64,000 bases of DNA from JACJXF01 sp964404825 (GCA_964404825.1 CAYOLQ010000007.1:1-64000); one strand, 5' to 3'; positions 10,301 to 18,606 are shown, counted from the first letter of the stretch. Program-made: numbers and translations. Notes: generated by a model from the letters alone, not told the origin.

Positions 10301-10651
10301 ACCGGTTGAATCAGGTGCCAGATATCCTATTTCATTTTCAGATCCCACATATACTCTTCCTTTATTATCAGTAGTAAGGGAACGGGGTACTTTTTCATTT
10401 ACAAGTTTAATGAGTCTCCAGTGAATGCCATCGTATTCAAGAATACCTGAAGTATTGGCAAAATACATCAGCCCGCGGGCATCCCGGGTGATCGCCACAT
10501 TCATTTCCTGTGCATTGTATGATTTGGAGGAAAAATTATATACCGGAAAGTAGCCGTGACCGGGGTGATTCTGTCCAAAAAGAATTGTCTGAAAGAGAAT
10601 TGCTCCTGCTAATGTTATTAAAAAGTGAATAAAACTCTTTTTTCTCAACAT
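7397..10651 (-). CDS. Beta-propeller sensor with Y_Y_Y domain and SpoIIE/PP2C phosphatase output
   Basis: This 1,084-residue protein starts with a signal peptide or membrane anchor (about residues 8-26). A long periplasmic two-bladed-propeller-type sensor (about 40-690, with repeated GLxxYDG/WxGT-like strips) follows, then a Y_Y_Y domain (about 700-775), one transmembrane helix (about 785-807), a short coiled coil, and a SpoIIE-type serine phosphatase domain (about 860-1084). The phosphatase metal-binding motifs are visible as SGDFYW, ADCTGHGVPGAF, GMDISL and LSDGYVDQFGG. The sensor half resembles that of Bacteroides hybrid two-component systems, but the output is a phosphatase rather than a kinase, so by family it probably acts on an anti-sigma-factor antagonist or similar partner. 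No such partner is adjacent. The signal sensed is unknown. The gene stands alone between a shared terminator and a divergent hppA. Confidence 0.8.
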   Translation of the reverse strand: MLRKKSFIHFLITLAGAILFQTILFGQNHPGHGYFPVYNFSSKSYNAQEMNVAITRDARGLMYFANTSGILEYDGIHWRLIKLVNEKVPRSLTTDNKGRVYVGSENEIGYLAPDSTGNLKYNSLMAYLPENSEDFQVVWNVYSMGDLIIFQTDNSLLIWNGSGIKKVSSYSRIHESFLAGDTFFARIEGKGLVRFDGESFEVFPEGEFFANKLVYGIVALDSGKFVVATDKEGLFILNTAGDNSEPAGLKAFRTQADSYLRKHTIFNAIPLGKNLISIGTWGGGLVIVNLKGEIHSIIEKAYGLQDQIILDQKPDSAGNIWLALSKGISRIEVLSPVSLFNNQNGLQGTVQSIASFNGSIYAATNVGVFYLDTRIRDLNGAKSTEPFFRPVEGLSIECWDLLDFRYEGYNVLLCVANDQIWKINKNHKTEVLMSGAAYDIYQSKLDPARVFVGLEDGLTSCYYEKGVWIKEEKIKDIDETISSISEDHLGNLWMGTLSQGLIKMNIKSFNNKRIHDIELFKFDANSGIPSGPTLISQISGRLIIGTSKGLYKYVPVRNSFEPDSSFGLMFADGTHYIHRISDQTYDKTWLVTFEQSRNKYQAGYLSSVAGMDYHWNSQAFSRISESVQHSVFQSVDSIVWFGGPDGVYRYDPFVSKDYKAVYHTLIRSVILSSGDTIFAGAAFDPSGYVALEQPKTIFPVLPYSQNSIRFEFSALSGENESLHTLSFILEGYDKKWSEWTNQSVKEYTNLNEGSYILKVKSKNVYGNEGTQASFSFTILSPWYRTVLAYISYLILLALLILGIVKVYTKNLRSIIQERTAEVVRQKTEIEIINKEITDSIHYASRIQSAILPPEEYLDSILNEYFILYMPRDIVSGDFYWMHSENGRLITVTADCTGHGVPGAFMSMLGVAFLNEIIIRHEDKSADQILNELRSYVIKSLRQTGKEGDNQDGMDISLCIYDLKNMKVQFAGANNSLILIRDGEIILFPADKMPVGIHLRSKDSFTLHTIDMKKDDIFYTLSDGYVDQFGGSEGKKFMIKRLKELLLSIHKEDMNKQEILLRESIVSWMGNYSQIDDILVMGIKI

Positions 10652-11211
10652 AAAAATCAGATTCAGGATGATTGAAATACTATACTAAAACACTTGCTGC
10701 GCAATAATTGTTAAATTCGACGGGAAGAAAATATTCCAAATTTTTGTAAGCAAGTTAAACTAAAATTACTTGACTTTTAATGCAGCAGCTTTTTTTTCTC
10801 TTAAAGTTTATTGTAGTAATTTTTATCCCTAAGAATCGGAAAAAACTCCTGCCTTATTTAGAATAAGAATATATTTGATTAAACTGGCGTATCATTTCTG
10901 GATATTCTTATAATAATTTTGTATGGCGCTACCTGATTTAAATTGCTATATATCAACACGATATTATTGTTTTATTTGGATTTGTTATTTATAATTTAGT
11001 TGTTAATCACCGGATGAGTATTTACTTTTAGGTTTTATGATTTTGATATTGAATAACATTTTTCCATATCTTTAGCCCTTCAAAAATTAAACCGTAAGAT
11101 TTGAAGGCCCCTTGCTTTATATCTGACACTTTTTCCCTCGGGATATCCCCGAATAGATTTGCTTTTAATAGTTTAAATTATAATTTCAATCTTAATTAAC
11201 AGATAAATATT
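10652..11211. other. Divergent intergenic region upstream of the SpoIIE-sensor gene and hppA
   Basis: A 560-base AT-rich gap with no credible gene. It holds a perfect TAnnTTTG box (TAATTTTG, 10914-10921), a second promoter-like pair nearer hppA (11041-11074), an 8-bp dyad at 11077-11107, and a small GC-rich quasi-palindrome at 11138-11152. I recognised no riboswitch or small RNA. Confidence 0.5.
11041..11107 (+). promoter_or_regulatory. Putative hppA promoter with overlapping inverted repeat
   Basis: A TTTTG at 11041-11045 is followed after 21 bases by TATCTTTA (11067-11074), one mismatch from the Bacteroidota -7 box TAnnTTTG. Directly downstream, CCTTCAAA (11077-11084) and TTTGAAGG (11100-11107) form a perfect 8-bp dyad with a 15-base spacer covering the expected transcription start. 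The dyad could be an operator or a leader hairpin; the sequence cannot decide. Confidence 0.35.
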
Positions 11212-13509
11212 ATGAGCTCAGATGCCTTATTTTGGTTAGTGCCCATCGCTTCGATTGCGGCACTTGTATTTGCCTGGTTCTTTTATCAGGATATGATGAA
11301 GAACTCTGAAGGAACAGACAGAATGAAAGAAATTGCCCTTTATGTAAGAGAAGGTGCAATGGCTTACCTGTCAAGTCAGTACAAAGTTGTTGGTAAAGTA
11401 TTTATTATTTTAGTTCTTATCTTACTTGGACTTGCTTATTTAGGCGTTCAGAACCCTTTTGTTCCGATAGCTTTTCTTACCGGTGGATTTTTCTCCGGGC
11501 TGTGCGGTTACCTGGGTATGAAGACAGCAACAAACGCTTCTGCCAGAACGGCGCATGGAGCTTCAAAATCACTTAATAAAGGTCTTACTATTGCATTCAG
11601 GGCAGGTGCAGTTATGGGTTTGGTTGTTGTTGGATTTGCCGTGCTTGATATTGCTGCATGGTATCTTTTACTCACCGAAGTTGTTTACACTCCTGAACAT
11701 ATGCAAACCGGTATTCATATGTTTGGATTGAATTTTGTTCATGCCGGAATTTCTGAACATGAGAAAATGATTGAGATTACAGCTACCATGCTTACCTTTG
11801 GTATGGGTGCGTCAACTCAGGCACTTTTTGCACGCGTCGGTGGCGGTATTTTCACAAAAGCAGCTGACGTAGGCGCTGACCTGGTAGGAAAAGTTGAAGC
11901 AGGAATTCCTGAGGATGATCCCAGAAATCCAGCTACCATTGCTGATAACGTGGGTGATAACGTTGGTGATGTAGCCGGAATGGGTGCTGACCTTTATGAA
12001 TCATATGCCGGATCAATTCTGGCAACAGCTGCTCTGGGTGCTGCTTTACCGGTTATCTCCGACACTAGTCAAACCTCTGCTATTATTGCACCTATGATTG
12101 TTGCCGCAGTAGGTATAATATTATCCATTATCGGTATTTTTATGGTTCGTACAAAAGAATCTGCTTCACAGAAAAGTCTGTTGAACGCTCTTTTGCTGGG
12201 AACAGGCGGAAGCTCAGTTTTAATTCTGATTGTTCTTGCTGTTATGGCATATTTCAGTATGATTACCTGGGGCGTTTTTGCTGCAGTTGTTTCAGGTTTG
12301 GTTGCCGGTGTTATTATCGGTCAGGGAACAGAATATTTTACTTCCGATGAATACAAACCAACACGTGGTATTGCCGGCCAGACTCTTTCAGGACCTGCAA
12401 CTACCATTATTGATGGATTGGCTGTAGGGATGTTTTCAACCTGGATTCCCGTTGTAACAATCGTTGCCGGTATTCTTGCTGCCTATGGTTTCGCAGGCGG
12501 TTTTCATGATTTTGCACAAGGTGTATACGGAATAGGATTCGCTGCTGTTGGTATGCTTTCAACACTAGGAATTACTCTGGCAACCGATGCATTCGGTCCG
12601 ATTGCTGACAACGCAGGAGGAAATGCTGAAATGGCTCATCTTCCTAAAGAAGTAAGGGAAAGAACAGATGCACTCGATATGCTTGGCAATACAACTGCTG
12701 CAACAGGAAAAGGTTTTGCAATTGGTTCTGCAGCATTAACTGCTCTGGCACTTATGGCGGCTTATATCGAGGAGGTAAAACTCTGGATAAGCAAAATCGC
12801 CGATAAAACTGATGGTATTATGGAAGTTGGAAATGTTGTTTTCTATAATGCAAAGGCAGCTATAATCCCTGTGGCACAGGAAGGACAAAGAGTTGTGATG
12901 GTTACTACTGCTAACATTAAAGACTTTACAGAAGCATATGATCTTACCCTCTTTAATCCTATGCTGCTCGGCGGTATTTTCCTCGGAGCCATGATGGCCT
13001 TTCTTTTTTCTGCGATGGCAATGAAAGCTGTTGGCCGTGCCGCTGGATCTATGGTTGAAGAAGTAAGAAGACAGTTCAGAGAAATTCCCGGCATTATGGA
13101 TGGCACTGGTAAACCTGAATACGCAAAATGTGTTGCAATCTCTACCAAAGGAGCTCAGAGAGAAATGGTTATTCCTTCATTAATTGCTATTATCGCTCCT
13201 ATTTCTGTAGGACTTATTTTGGGGGTAGCCGGAGTCGTTGGTCTTATTGCAGGTGGACTTACTGCAGGATTCACTCTTGCTTCCATGCTGAATAATGCTG
13301 GTGGTGCCTGGGATAACGCTAAAAAATATATCGAAAAAGGAAATCATGGCGGAAAGGGAAGCGATGCTCACAAAGCAGCGGTTGTTGGGGACACTGTCGG
13401 AGATCCCTTTAAAGATACTGCCGGACCGGCACTTAACATTCTGATTAAACTTATGACAATGGTTGCGGTTGTAATGGCCGGACTTACCGTTTCATTCAGT
13501 ATTTTCTAG
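11212..13509 (+). CDS. hppA: Membrane-bound ion-pumping pyrophosphatase (K+-dependent type)
   Basis: This polytopic protein of 765 residues hydrolyses pyrophosphate and couples it to transport of H+ and/or Na+ across the inner membrane. The family signature is plain: DVGADLVGKVE followed by the NVGDNVGDVAGMGADLYES core (about residues 222-265), and near the end GGAWDNAKKYIE and VVGDTVGDPFKDTAGPALN. The GNTTAATGKG motif has Ala496 where K+-independent enzymes carry Lys, which by established subfamily knowledge marks a K+-dependent enzyme. Na+ versus H+ specificity cannot be read with confidence. The gene is monocistronic with its own promoter region and a strong terminator. Such pumps are common in energy-limited anaerobes, where they recover energy from biosynthetic PPi. 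Confidence 0.95.
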   Translation: MSSDALFWLVPIASIAALVFAWFFYQDMMKNSEGTDRMKEIALYVREGAMAYLSSQYKVVGKVFIILVLILLGLAYLGVQNPFVPIAFLTGGFFSGLCGYLGMKTATNASARTAHGASKSLNKGLTIAFRAGAVMGLVVVGFAVLDIAAWYLLLTEVVYTPEHMQTGIHMFGLNFVHAGISEHEKMIEITATMLTFGMGASTQALFARVGGGIFTKAADVGADLVGKVEAGIPEDDPRNPATIADNVGDNVGDVAGMGADLYESYAGSILATAALGAALPVISDTSQTSAIIAPMIVAAVGIILSIIGIFMVRTKESASQKSLLNALLLGTGGSSVLILIVLAVMAYFSMITWGVFAAVVSGLVAGVIIGQGTEYFTSDEYKPTRGIAGQTLSGPATTIIDGLAVGMFSTWIPVVTIVAGILAAYGFAGGFHDFAQGVYGIGFAAVGMLSTLGITLATDAFGPIADNAGGNAEMAHLPKEVRERTDALDMLGNTTAATGKGFAIGSAALTALALMAAYIEEVKLWISKIADKTDGIMEVGNVVFYNAKAAIIPVAQEGQRVVMVTTANIKDFTEAYDLTLFNPMLLGGIFLGAMMAFLFSAMAMKAVGRAAGSMVEEVRRQFREIPGIMDGTGKPEYAKCVAISTKGAQREMVIPSLIAIIAPISVGLILGVAGVVGLIAGGLTAGFTLASMLNNAGGAWDNAKKYIEKGNHGGKGSDAHKAAVVGDTVGDPFKDTAGPALNILIKLMTMVAVVMAGLTVSFSIF

Positions 13510-13526
13510 AATAACATTTTTTTAAT

Positions 13527-13579
13527 AAAAAACGCCACTGATTTCCGGTATAAATTTCCGGTTTTCAGTGGCGTTTTTT
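13527..13579 (+). terminator. Rho-independent terminator of hppA
   Basis: A perfect 15-bp stem pairs 13527-13541 with 13565-13579 (core ACGCCACTGA/TCAGTGGCGT), ending in a T6 run, 18 bases after the hppA stop. Confidence 0.9.
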
Positions 13580-13633
13580 ATGTAGTGGGATCAAAGAGAA
13601 TCCTAACTCCCTTTTTCTCCTGATTTATGGCAA

Positions 13634-13664
13634 CAATAAAAGGCCATTAATTGAATTAATGTCC
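13634..13664 (-). terminator. Probable terminator of the DUF4139 gene
   Basis: On the minus strand an 11-bp stem with one mismatch (arms 13642-13652 and 13654-13664) contains a perfect 17-bp palindrome, CATTAATTGAATTAATG (13645-13661), and is followed by TTTTATTGTT. It lies about 50 bases beyond the stop codon of the minus-strand gene at 13715. Confidence 0.5.
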
Positions 13665-13714
13665 AATAATAAGTATAAGTCCCATTCAAGGTAGATAAAG
13701 GCCTGATTCGAAAA

Positions 13715-15334
13715 CTATTCAAGAATCACTGTACTGCTTTTTGGATATTTTGCAGAATAGCTTAAAATTAAGACCTTAGATTGTCCCGCGGGAATATCAA
13801 GATCCCATGTAACCAAACCTGTATTCTGATCTAATTTTCCACCACTGAGTTCAATAGTTTCTACTACTATTTCCTTATTCTGTGAAACAGGAATCTGGTC
13901 TGTCAGGTGTATTTTTACGCTCTCTTTTTTATTATTTCTGACGGAGATTTCCCAGGAACGGGAAACAACTTTATTGGAACCGATAAATTTCTCGCTGGTA
14001 AAATCCTTGCGTTTCTCCCTCTTAACAACGATTCCCAAATCTCTGCCAAGTGATAAATTCAATGTATCAGAAACTGTTTTAAGATTTAGCATTGATTTAC
14101 CAACAAATGTATTTTCGAAATAGAGGTTGGCCTCACCTTCCAGCAAGTCATATTGTTGCCATTCCCTTACCTGAGCAACCAGAAAGGCAGTGGGATCAAG
14201 TTTTGGAACCGCCTGATATTCAAATCCTGCAGGCAATTCAAGAAACATCATATCTATACTTTTCGATTTACCACCGGTTTCAATGGTGTAGGGGATATCT
14301 ACGCTGAATTCAACACTTGTTGTATTATCGGATGTTACAAAACCTACCGGCATTTGTTTAGCTTTACCCAATAAAGATGACTCATCAGCTACAGCCATTT
14401 CATTCAAAGCCATAGCAGGCGCGGATTTTCTGTAACTATCATCATAAGAGTTTAATCCTCTGATCTGGATAAAATCAAGAAACCAGGGATTAAGCCTCGG
14501 AACATTCCCGCTCTGATTTGGAGTAGCATTTGAAAAAGTAAGTTTTACGTTCTTCCAGGGTACACCGGTATTTTGGTATACATTGGCTTTGTAAATAAGT
14601 GAAACAGGCTCGGTTAGCTTGTCAATTCTGATATCATAGGATGGATACCAGCCGGCTCCCTGAACCAGATAATTGATTTCAAGAATTCCAGCTGTGGCAA
14701 CATCTGCTTTTAAAGTAACAATTATCTGACCCGAAGGTATGTTTTCGGATGTCTGAAGTGTTGAAAGCTGATTATTCATTTTGGAAAGTTCCTCTTCCAG
14801 TATTTTTATTTTCCTTTCGCGGGCAAGAATATCGGAACGGATTGCAGTAAGACTTGATTTATAAAATTCGAAAAGAATCTTGAAATTAGCGGCATCCAGA
14901 CTCTCATTTTTACCACCTACATTTTTATTTGTAACAAGAAAAGATTCTTCTTCTTTTAAAATACCTGTCTGAAGTCTTTCATCTTCAATCTTAATGGCAA
15001 GTTCCTCAATTTTCGTTCGTAAGACTTCTATTTGCTCTTTTTCTTTTAACTCGGAAATGTAATTCTTTTCAAGGCTTGCCGAAAGAACTATAAACTTTCC
15101 CTTGCCTTTTACCTGAATACTTTGTTCGTCGATATATGGGGAAAGTCCCCGGATTGCAAATGTGTTGATTCCCTGAATCAATGAGACCTCTGATACACCT
15201 GTTACCTGCGCTCCGCTGTTAAATATAGTAACGTGGGTTATGGTTGAGTTGAGTGTTTTTGCATTATCATCTGCTTTTAGTGTCAGGCCAGAAAATAATA
15301 ATGATAACCCAAGAATGAAAGTGATTTTTTTCAT
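13715..15334 (-). CDS. MuiA-family DUF4139 domain protein, secreted
   Basis: This protein of 539 residues begins, from the chosen ATG, with a signal peptide (MKKITFILGLSLLFSG, cleavage near residue 22). The frame is open eight codons further upstream, but starting there would bury the signal peptide. A coiled-coil segment (about residues 85-190) separates an N-terminal DUF4140-like region from a C-terminal DUF4139 domain containing the GAGWYPSYDIR motif and a long beta-rich segment. The family is named after the Streptomyces/Pseudomonas mucoidy inhibitor A but its biochemical role is unknown. It is a probable periplasmic or outer-membrane-associated protein. It appears monocistronic, with its own promoter element and terminator. 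Confidence 0.75.
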   Translation of the reverse strand: MKKITFILGLSLLFSGLTLKADDNAKTLNSTITHVTIFNSGAQVTGVSEVSLIQGINTFAIRGLSPYIDEQSIQVKGKGKFIVLSASLEKNYISELKEKEQIEVLRTKIEELAIKIEDERLQTGILKEEESFLVTNKNVGGKNESLDAANFKILFEFYKSSLTAIRSDILARERKIKILEEELSKMNNQLSTLQTSENIPSGQIIVTLKADVATAGILEINYLVQGAGWYPSYDIRIDKLTEPVSLIYKANVYQNTGVPWKNVKLTFSNATPNQSGNVPRLNPWFLDFIQIRGLNSYDDSYRKSAPAMALNEMAVADESSLLGKAKQMPVGFVTSDNTTSVEFSVDIPYTIETGGKSKSIDMMFLELPAGFEYQAVPKLDPTAFLVAQVREWQQYDLLEGEANLYFENTFVGKSMLNLKTVSDTLNLSLGRDLGIVVKREKRKDFTSEKFIGSNKVVSRSWEISVRNNKKESVKIHLTDQIPVSQNKEIVVETIELSGGKLDQNTGLVTWDLDIPAGQSKVLILSYSAKYPKSSTVILE

Positions 15335-15394
15335 GATTTGTTTTTTTTGTCTGTACAAAGACTATACCGTAAATCGTGTAGTGCAAATAAACTA

Positions 15395-15426
15395 CAAAAA
15401 TACTGCTTCCGGATGGGAATTCACAA
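15395..15426 (-). promoter_or_regulatory. Promoter of the DUF4139 gene
   Basis: On the minus strand TATTTTTG (15395-15402, matching TAnnTTTG) is preceded after 21 bases by TTG (15424-15426). The predicted transcript would start about 55 bases before the chosen ATG. Confidence 0.5.
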
Positions 15427-15481
15427 TCAAATAGATTATTAGCAAAATTCAGATGATCAGAATTTTCCGGATTTCAGGAAA

Positions 15482-16249
15482 CTATTGTTGTTTGTATGAC
15501 TTGAGAGAGATGTCATTACCGTTGAAAACAGCATAAGTAAAATTAAAGAACCAATCCCCGAGACAAATTAGCCGGCTATTATCGTCTAAACGAAAATCCA
15601 GAGGCAGATGACGGTGCCCGTAAACAAAGAAATCGAAATGTTCTTTTTCCAATACCTGCTTTGAGTATAGGATCTGAAATTCTTTATCCTCTCCCTGAAA
15701 TGGAAGAGAGGCATCTTTAGAAAGCCGGCTGTGCTTCGACCATGCATGAGCAAACGCTATTGATGCATTGGGGTGTATTCTTGCAAAAAACCATTGCAGG
15801 ACTCTGTTTGTGAAAATCCATTTGATAATATTATAAGCTTTCTCATATGATCCCAGTCCATCTCCATGAGCAATGAAAAACTTTTTACCGTTAATTTCAA
15901 TCTTTAAGGGGCTTCTGAAAACCTGTATCCCTGTTTCTGATGGAAGATAATCAAATACCCACACATCATGGTTCCCGGTGAAAAAGTATACCGGTATTCC
16001 GGAATCAGTAATCTCTGCGATTTTGCCAAGTAAACGCGTAAATCCCCGTGGCACTACCTTGCTGTATTCAAACCAGTAATCAAATATATCTCCAAGCAGG
16101 TATATCGAGTGTGCGTCTGTTTTTGCCTCATCCAGCCAACGGGTAAGCATTTTTTCCCTGATAAGACTTTTTTCAAGGGGTGGATGCCCCAGATGAGCAT
16201 CAGAGAGAAAATAAATTTTTTTATTTGCGGGCAATTGTAATTGGTTCAT
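15482..16249 (-). CDS. lpxH: UDP-2,3-diacylglucosamine diphosphatase
   Basis: This 255-residue calcineurin-like metallophosphoesterase cleaves UDP-2,3-diacylglucosamine to lipid X and UMP in lipid A biosynthesis, acting at the cytoplasmic face of the inner membrane. The metal-binding motifs appear in order: FLSDAHLG (D and H, about residues 15-22), GDIFDYWFEY (about 52-61), GNHDVW (about 95-100), HGDG (about 133-136) and YGHRHLPL (about 218-225). Its start ATG shares one base with the stop of the upstream TlpA-like gene (TGATG), so it is translationally coupled as the last gene of a three-gene minus-strand operon. Confidence 0.85.
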   Translation of the reverse strand: MNQLQLPANKKIYFLSDAHLGHPPLEKSLIREKMLTRWLDEAKTDAHSIYLLGDIFDYWFEYSKVVPRGFTRLLGKIAEITDSGIPVYFFTGNHDVWVFDYLPSETGIQVFRSPLKIEINGKKFFIAHGDGLGSYEKAYNIIKWIFTNRVLQWFFARIHPNASIAFAHAWSKHSRLSKDASLPFQGEDKEFQILYSKQVLEKEHFDFFVYGHRHLPLDFRLDDNSRLICLGDWFFNFTYAVFNGNDISLKSYKQQ

Positions 16250-17406
16250 CAGAGTTTATTATCGAGCCATTTTTCGAGTTCTGTTCCATATAGATTACGT
16301 GCCAAAATGTTCCCCTCTTTATCAAGGAGGTAAGTAGAAGGTATAGAACGCATATTGTAAGCGAATGCTGACTGAGAATCGGGGAAATCCGGTCCGATGG
16401 TATTGATAAAACTAAGTTCATCAAAACGAACTAATTTCATCCAGTTTTCAGGGTTTTTATCAACGCAAACAGCAAAAATTTCAAACCCTTTGCTTTTGTA
16501 TTTTCTGTAAATTTTTTCAAAAAGCGGATTCTGTTGTTTGGATGCATCAGAATATACTGACCAGAAATATAATAAAACAGTTTTCCCTCTCAGAGTTGAG
16601 AGACTTTTTATATTTCCTGCGGGATCGGGATAGGAGATATCGGGCAAGCCGCTTTGAGATTCAATAATTTTCTTCTGAATACCTATAAGATTATTGTATC
16701 TTTTTTCCGCGGTACGGGCATCATTAACAAAGGTCTTCACAAAAGATGACGTGGGATACTTAACTGATAAGGTATCTGCAACGATTTTCATATACTGAAT
16801 ATCCCTGTTTTCACCAAGAACGAGCTCATCCGGACCAAGCTTTTGATACAACGCGTACGCACTCGCGATTGAAGAAAGATGTTCAACAATAAATGAAATT
16901 GAAAAATCCCTCTGTTCCTTAATAATTTCCTTTCTCCGAATAAGGTATTCACTTGCCTGAACTTCAGTAAGAGCATTATTGCCCCTATATTTACTGTCAA
17001 GGTCCTTCAACCTGGTTCGTGTATCACTTAACTTTTCCACAAGTTGTCTGACAAATTCAGATTCCGGAGATCCCGTTACACTATAATTCTTATCGAATTC
17101 CTGAAAGTCACCGTCAATTTTAATTTTTTCACCGGGAGAAATAAAAAGGTTAATAATTTTCCCGCTTTCGTTTCTGAGAATATACAATCCGGGTTCCTCA
17201 ACAAATAATTTGAAACGAAATTTGCCATCTTTTTTCACTCCTGCCGAATCTATCTGACTGGTTTTGTTAATGTCAAGATACTCGAGCTTTATGGAGTATT
17301 TTTCAGTGTTTCTGAATGATCCTTCAACGATTGCATTTGGCCTGTCTTTGCATGATACAGCAGCAAAAGCTACTAAGGCAAATATTAGAATTCTCTTTTT
17401 CATCAA
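16249..17406 (-). CDS. TlpA-like lipoprotein with the redox CxxC replaced by SxxS
   Basis: A lipoprotein of 385 residues (signal peptide ending in AVSC, Cys19 as the probable lipidated residue) with an N-terminal DUF4369-type beta domain, a helical middle part and a C-terminal thioredoxin-like domain (about residues 250-385). The thioredoxin active-site segment reads FWSVYSDASKQQNP, so Ser286 and Ser289 occupy the positions where the neighbouring paralogue has Cys297 and Cys300 (WCQPC). The rest of the fold is kept, including the cis-Pro region near SIPSTY. It should therefore lack disulfide reductase activity; a binding or chaperone-like role is inference. It sits 3 bases after its paralogue and overlaps lpxH, in one operon. 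Confidence 0.75.
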   Translation of the reverse strand: MMKKRILIFALVAFAAVSCKDRPNAIVEGSFRNTEKYSIKLEYLDINKTSQIDSAGVKKDGKFRFKLFVEEPGLYILRNESGKIINLFISPGEKIKIDGDFQEFDKNYSVTGSPESEFVRQLVEKLSDTRTRLKDLDSKYRGNNALTEVQASEYLIRRKEIIKEQRDFSISFIVEHLSSIASAYALYQKLGPDELVLGENRDIQYMKIVADTLSVKYPTSSFVKTFVNDARTAEKRYNNLIGIQKKIIESQSGLPDISYPDPAGNIKSLSTLRGKTVLLYFWSVYSDASKQQNPLFEKIYRKYKSKGFEIFAVCVDKNPENWMKLVRFDELSFINTIGPDFPDSQSAFAYNMRSIPSTYLLDKEGNILARNLYGTELEKWLDNKL

Positions 17407-17409
17407 AAA

Positions 17410-18606
17410 TTATTCATTAAAAAGTTCCTGTAATTTTTCACCAAGTGCCGGACCCCGAAGATTGCTGGCAATAACCTTTCCGTCTTTATCCAGAAGGTAA
17501 TTCATAGGGATTCCCTGGATATTAAATTGAGCAACAACCCCAGATTCCCAATATTTGAGTTCGCTTACCTGGGTCCAGCCAAGATTATCCTGCTCTATTC
17601 CATTTACCCATTCTTCGCGGGTTCTGTCGAGGGAGACCTGATAAATCTCAAAACCTTTTTTGTTGAATTGCTTATAGTTTTCAACCAGATTCGGATTTTC
17701 AAGTCTGCAAGGCTGACACCACGCTGCCCAGAAGTCAAGCAATACAATCTTTCCTCTAAGGGATGACAATCTGATTATTTTTCCATCGGGGGAGGGAAGG
17801 GATATTTCCGGAACCTCAGTTCCCGGAGCAAAAGTACCCGGAGTGGTTTGCTGCTGTGCTGCCAGCTGTGCTTTAATTACAGTCACATACTCATGCAGAC
17901 TTTGCACCAGCGGAAGATCAGGATATTTTGCGTTCAGAGAGGAATCTAATTTTTCATATACCTCAAGATCCTTAACCGGATGAAATACCATCATTTGTGG
18001 TCCAACCTGTCCGTAGAGGGCAAGCAGACTGATAAGTGAGTTTGAATTTTCATTAATAAAACTTAACGAATAAGTCCTGAGATCTTCCAACAAAGTCTGG
18101 AATTCTTCGTTATTCTTTACCCTGATATCTGCATAGTTTGGGCTTTCTGAGCTGTCTCTGGCCATGATATTAAATTTATCCATAGCTGAGATTAGTTTGT
18201 TGGTTTCAATGTTAAGCAGCCTGATCTTTTCAGATTCATCGGATCCTGATACTTTATAATCCTCCAGGTTGTTGTAGTCAGCTGTAATCTTTATTTTCTC
18301 TTTACCATAAATCAGGAGATTTATGAATGGGCCACCTTCAGTCCTTACTATAAAAAATTCGGGTAACTGGGTCGATTCCCGGAAAGAAAACACACCATTT
18401 TCGTCAAGGATTATGGTGTCAAGAGAGATAAACTTATCAATACCAATTTTCTGAAAGTAAACTGCACGACCTGTACTGTTTTCAAGCTTTCCTTCAACGG
18501 TAAATTTATGAGCTTTTCCGGAAATCTTATTTTCATTTCCTTTTTTCCCGCAGGAAACTAAAAAAAAGCCTGCCAAAAACACAAATAGGAATATTGAACT
18601 TTTCAT
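17410..18606 (-). CDS. TlpA-family thiol-disulfide lipoprotein with DUF4369 domain
   Basis: This 398-residue protein begins with a lipoprotein signal (FFLVSCGKK, Cys19). A DUF4369 domain follows (about residues 30-115), then a helical linker with a QQQTTPG low-complexity stretch, and a C-terminal AhpC/TSA-thioredoxin domain (about 255-398). The active site is intact: FWAAWCQPCR (Cys297, Cys300), and the cis-Pro lies in QGIPMNYLLDKDG. By family it is a periplasm-facing thiol-disulfide oxidoreductase anchored to a membrane, often reducing cytochrome-maturation or other exported proteins. It is first in an operon with a redox-dead paralogue and lpxH. A TAAATTTG box on the minus strand (18641-18648) could be its -7 element. 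Confidence 0.85.
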   Translation of the reverse strand: MKSSIFLFVFLAGFFLVSCGKKGNENKISGKAHKFTVEGKLENSTGRAVYFQKIGIDKFISLDTIILDENGVFSFRESTQLPEFFIVRTEGGPFINLLIYGKEKIKITADYNNLEDYKVSGSDESEKIRLLNIETNKLISAMDKFNIMARDSSESPNYADIRVKNNEEFQTLLEDLRTYSLSFINENSNSLISLLALYGQVGPQMMVFHPVKDLEVYEKLDSSLNAKYPDLPLVQSLHEYVTVIKAQLAAQQQTTPGTFAPGTEVPEISLPSPDGKIIRLSSLRGKIVLLDFWAAWCQPCRLENPNLVENYKQFNKKGFEIYQVSLDRTREEWVNGIEQDNLGWTQVSELKYWESGVVAQFNIQGIPMNYLLDKDGKVIASNLRGPALGEKLQELFNE

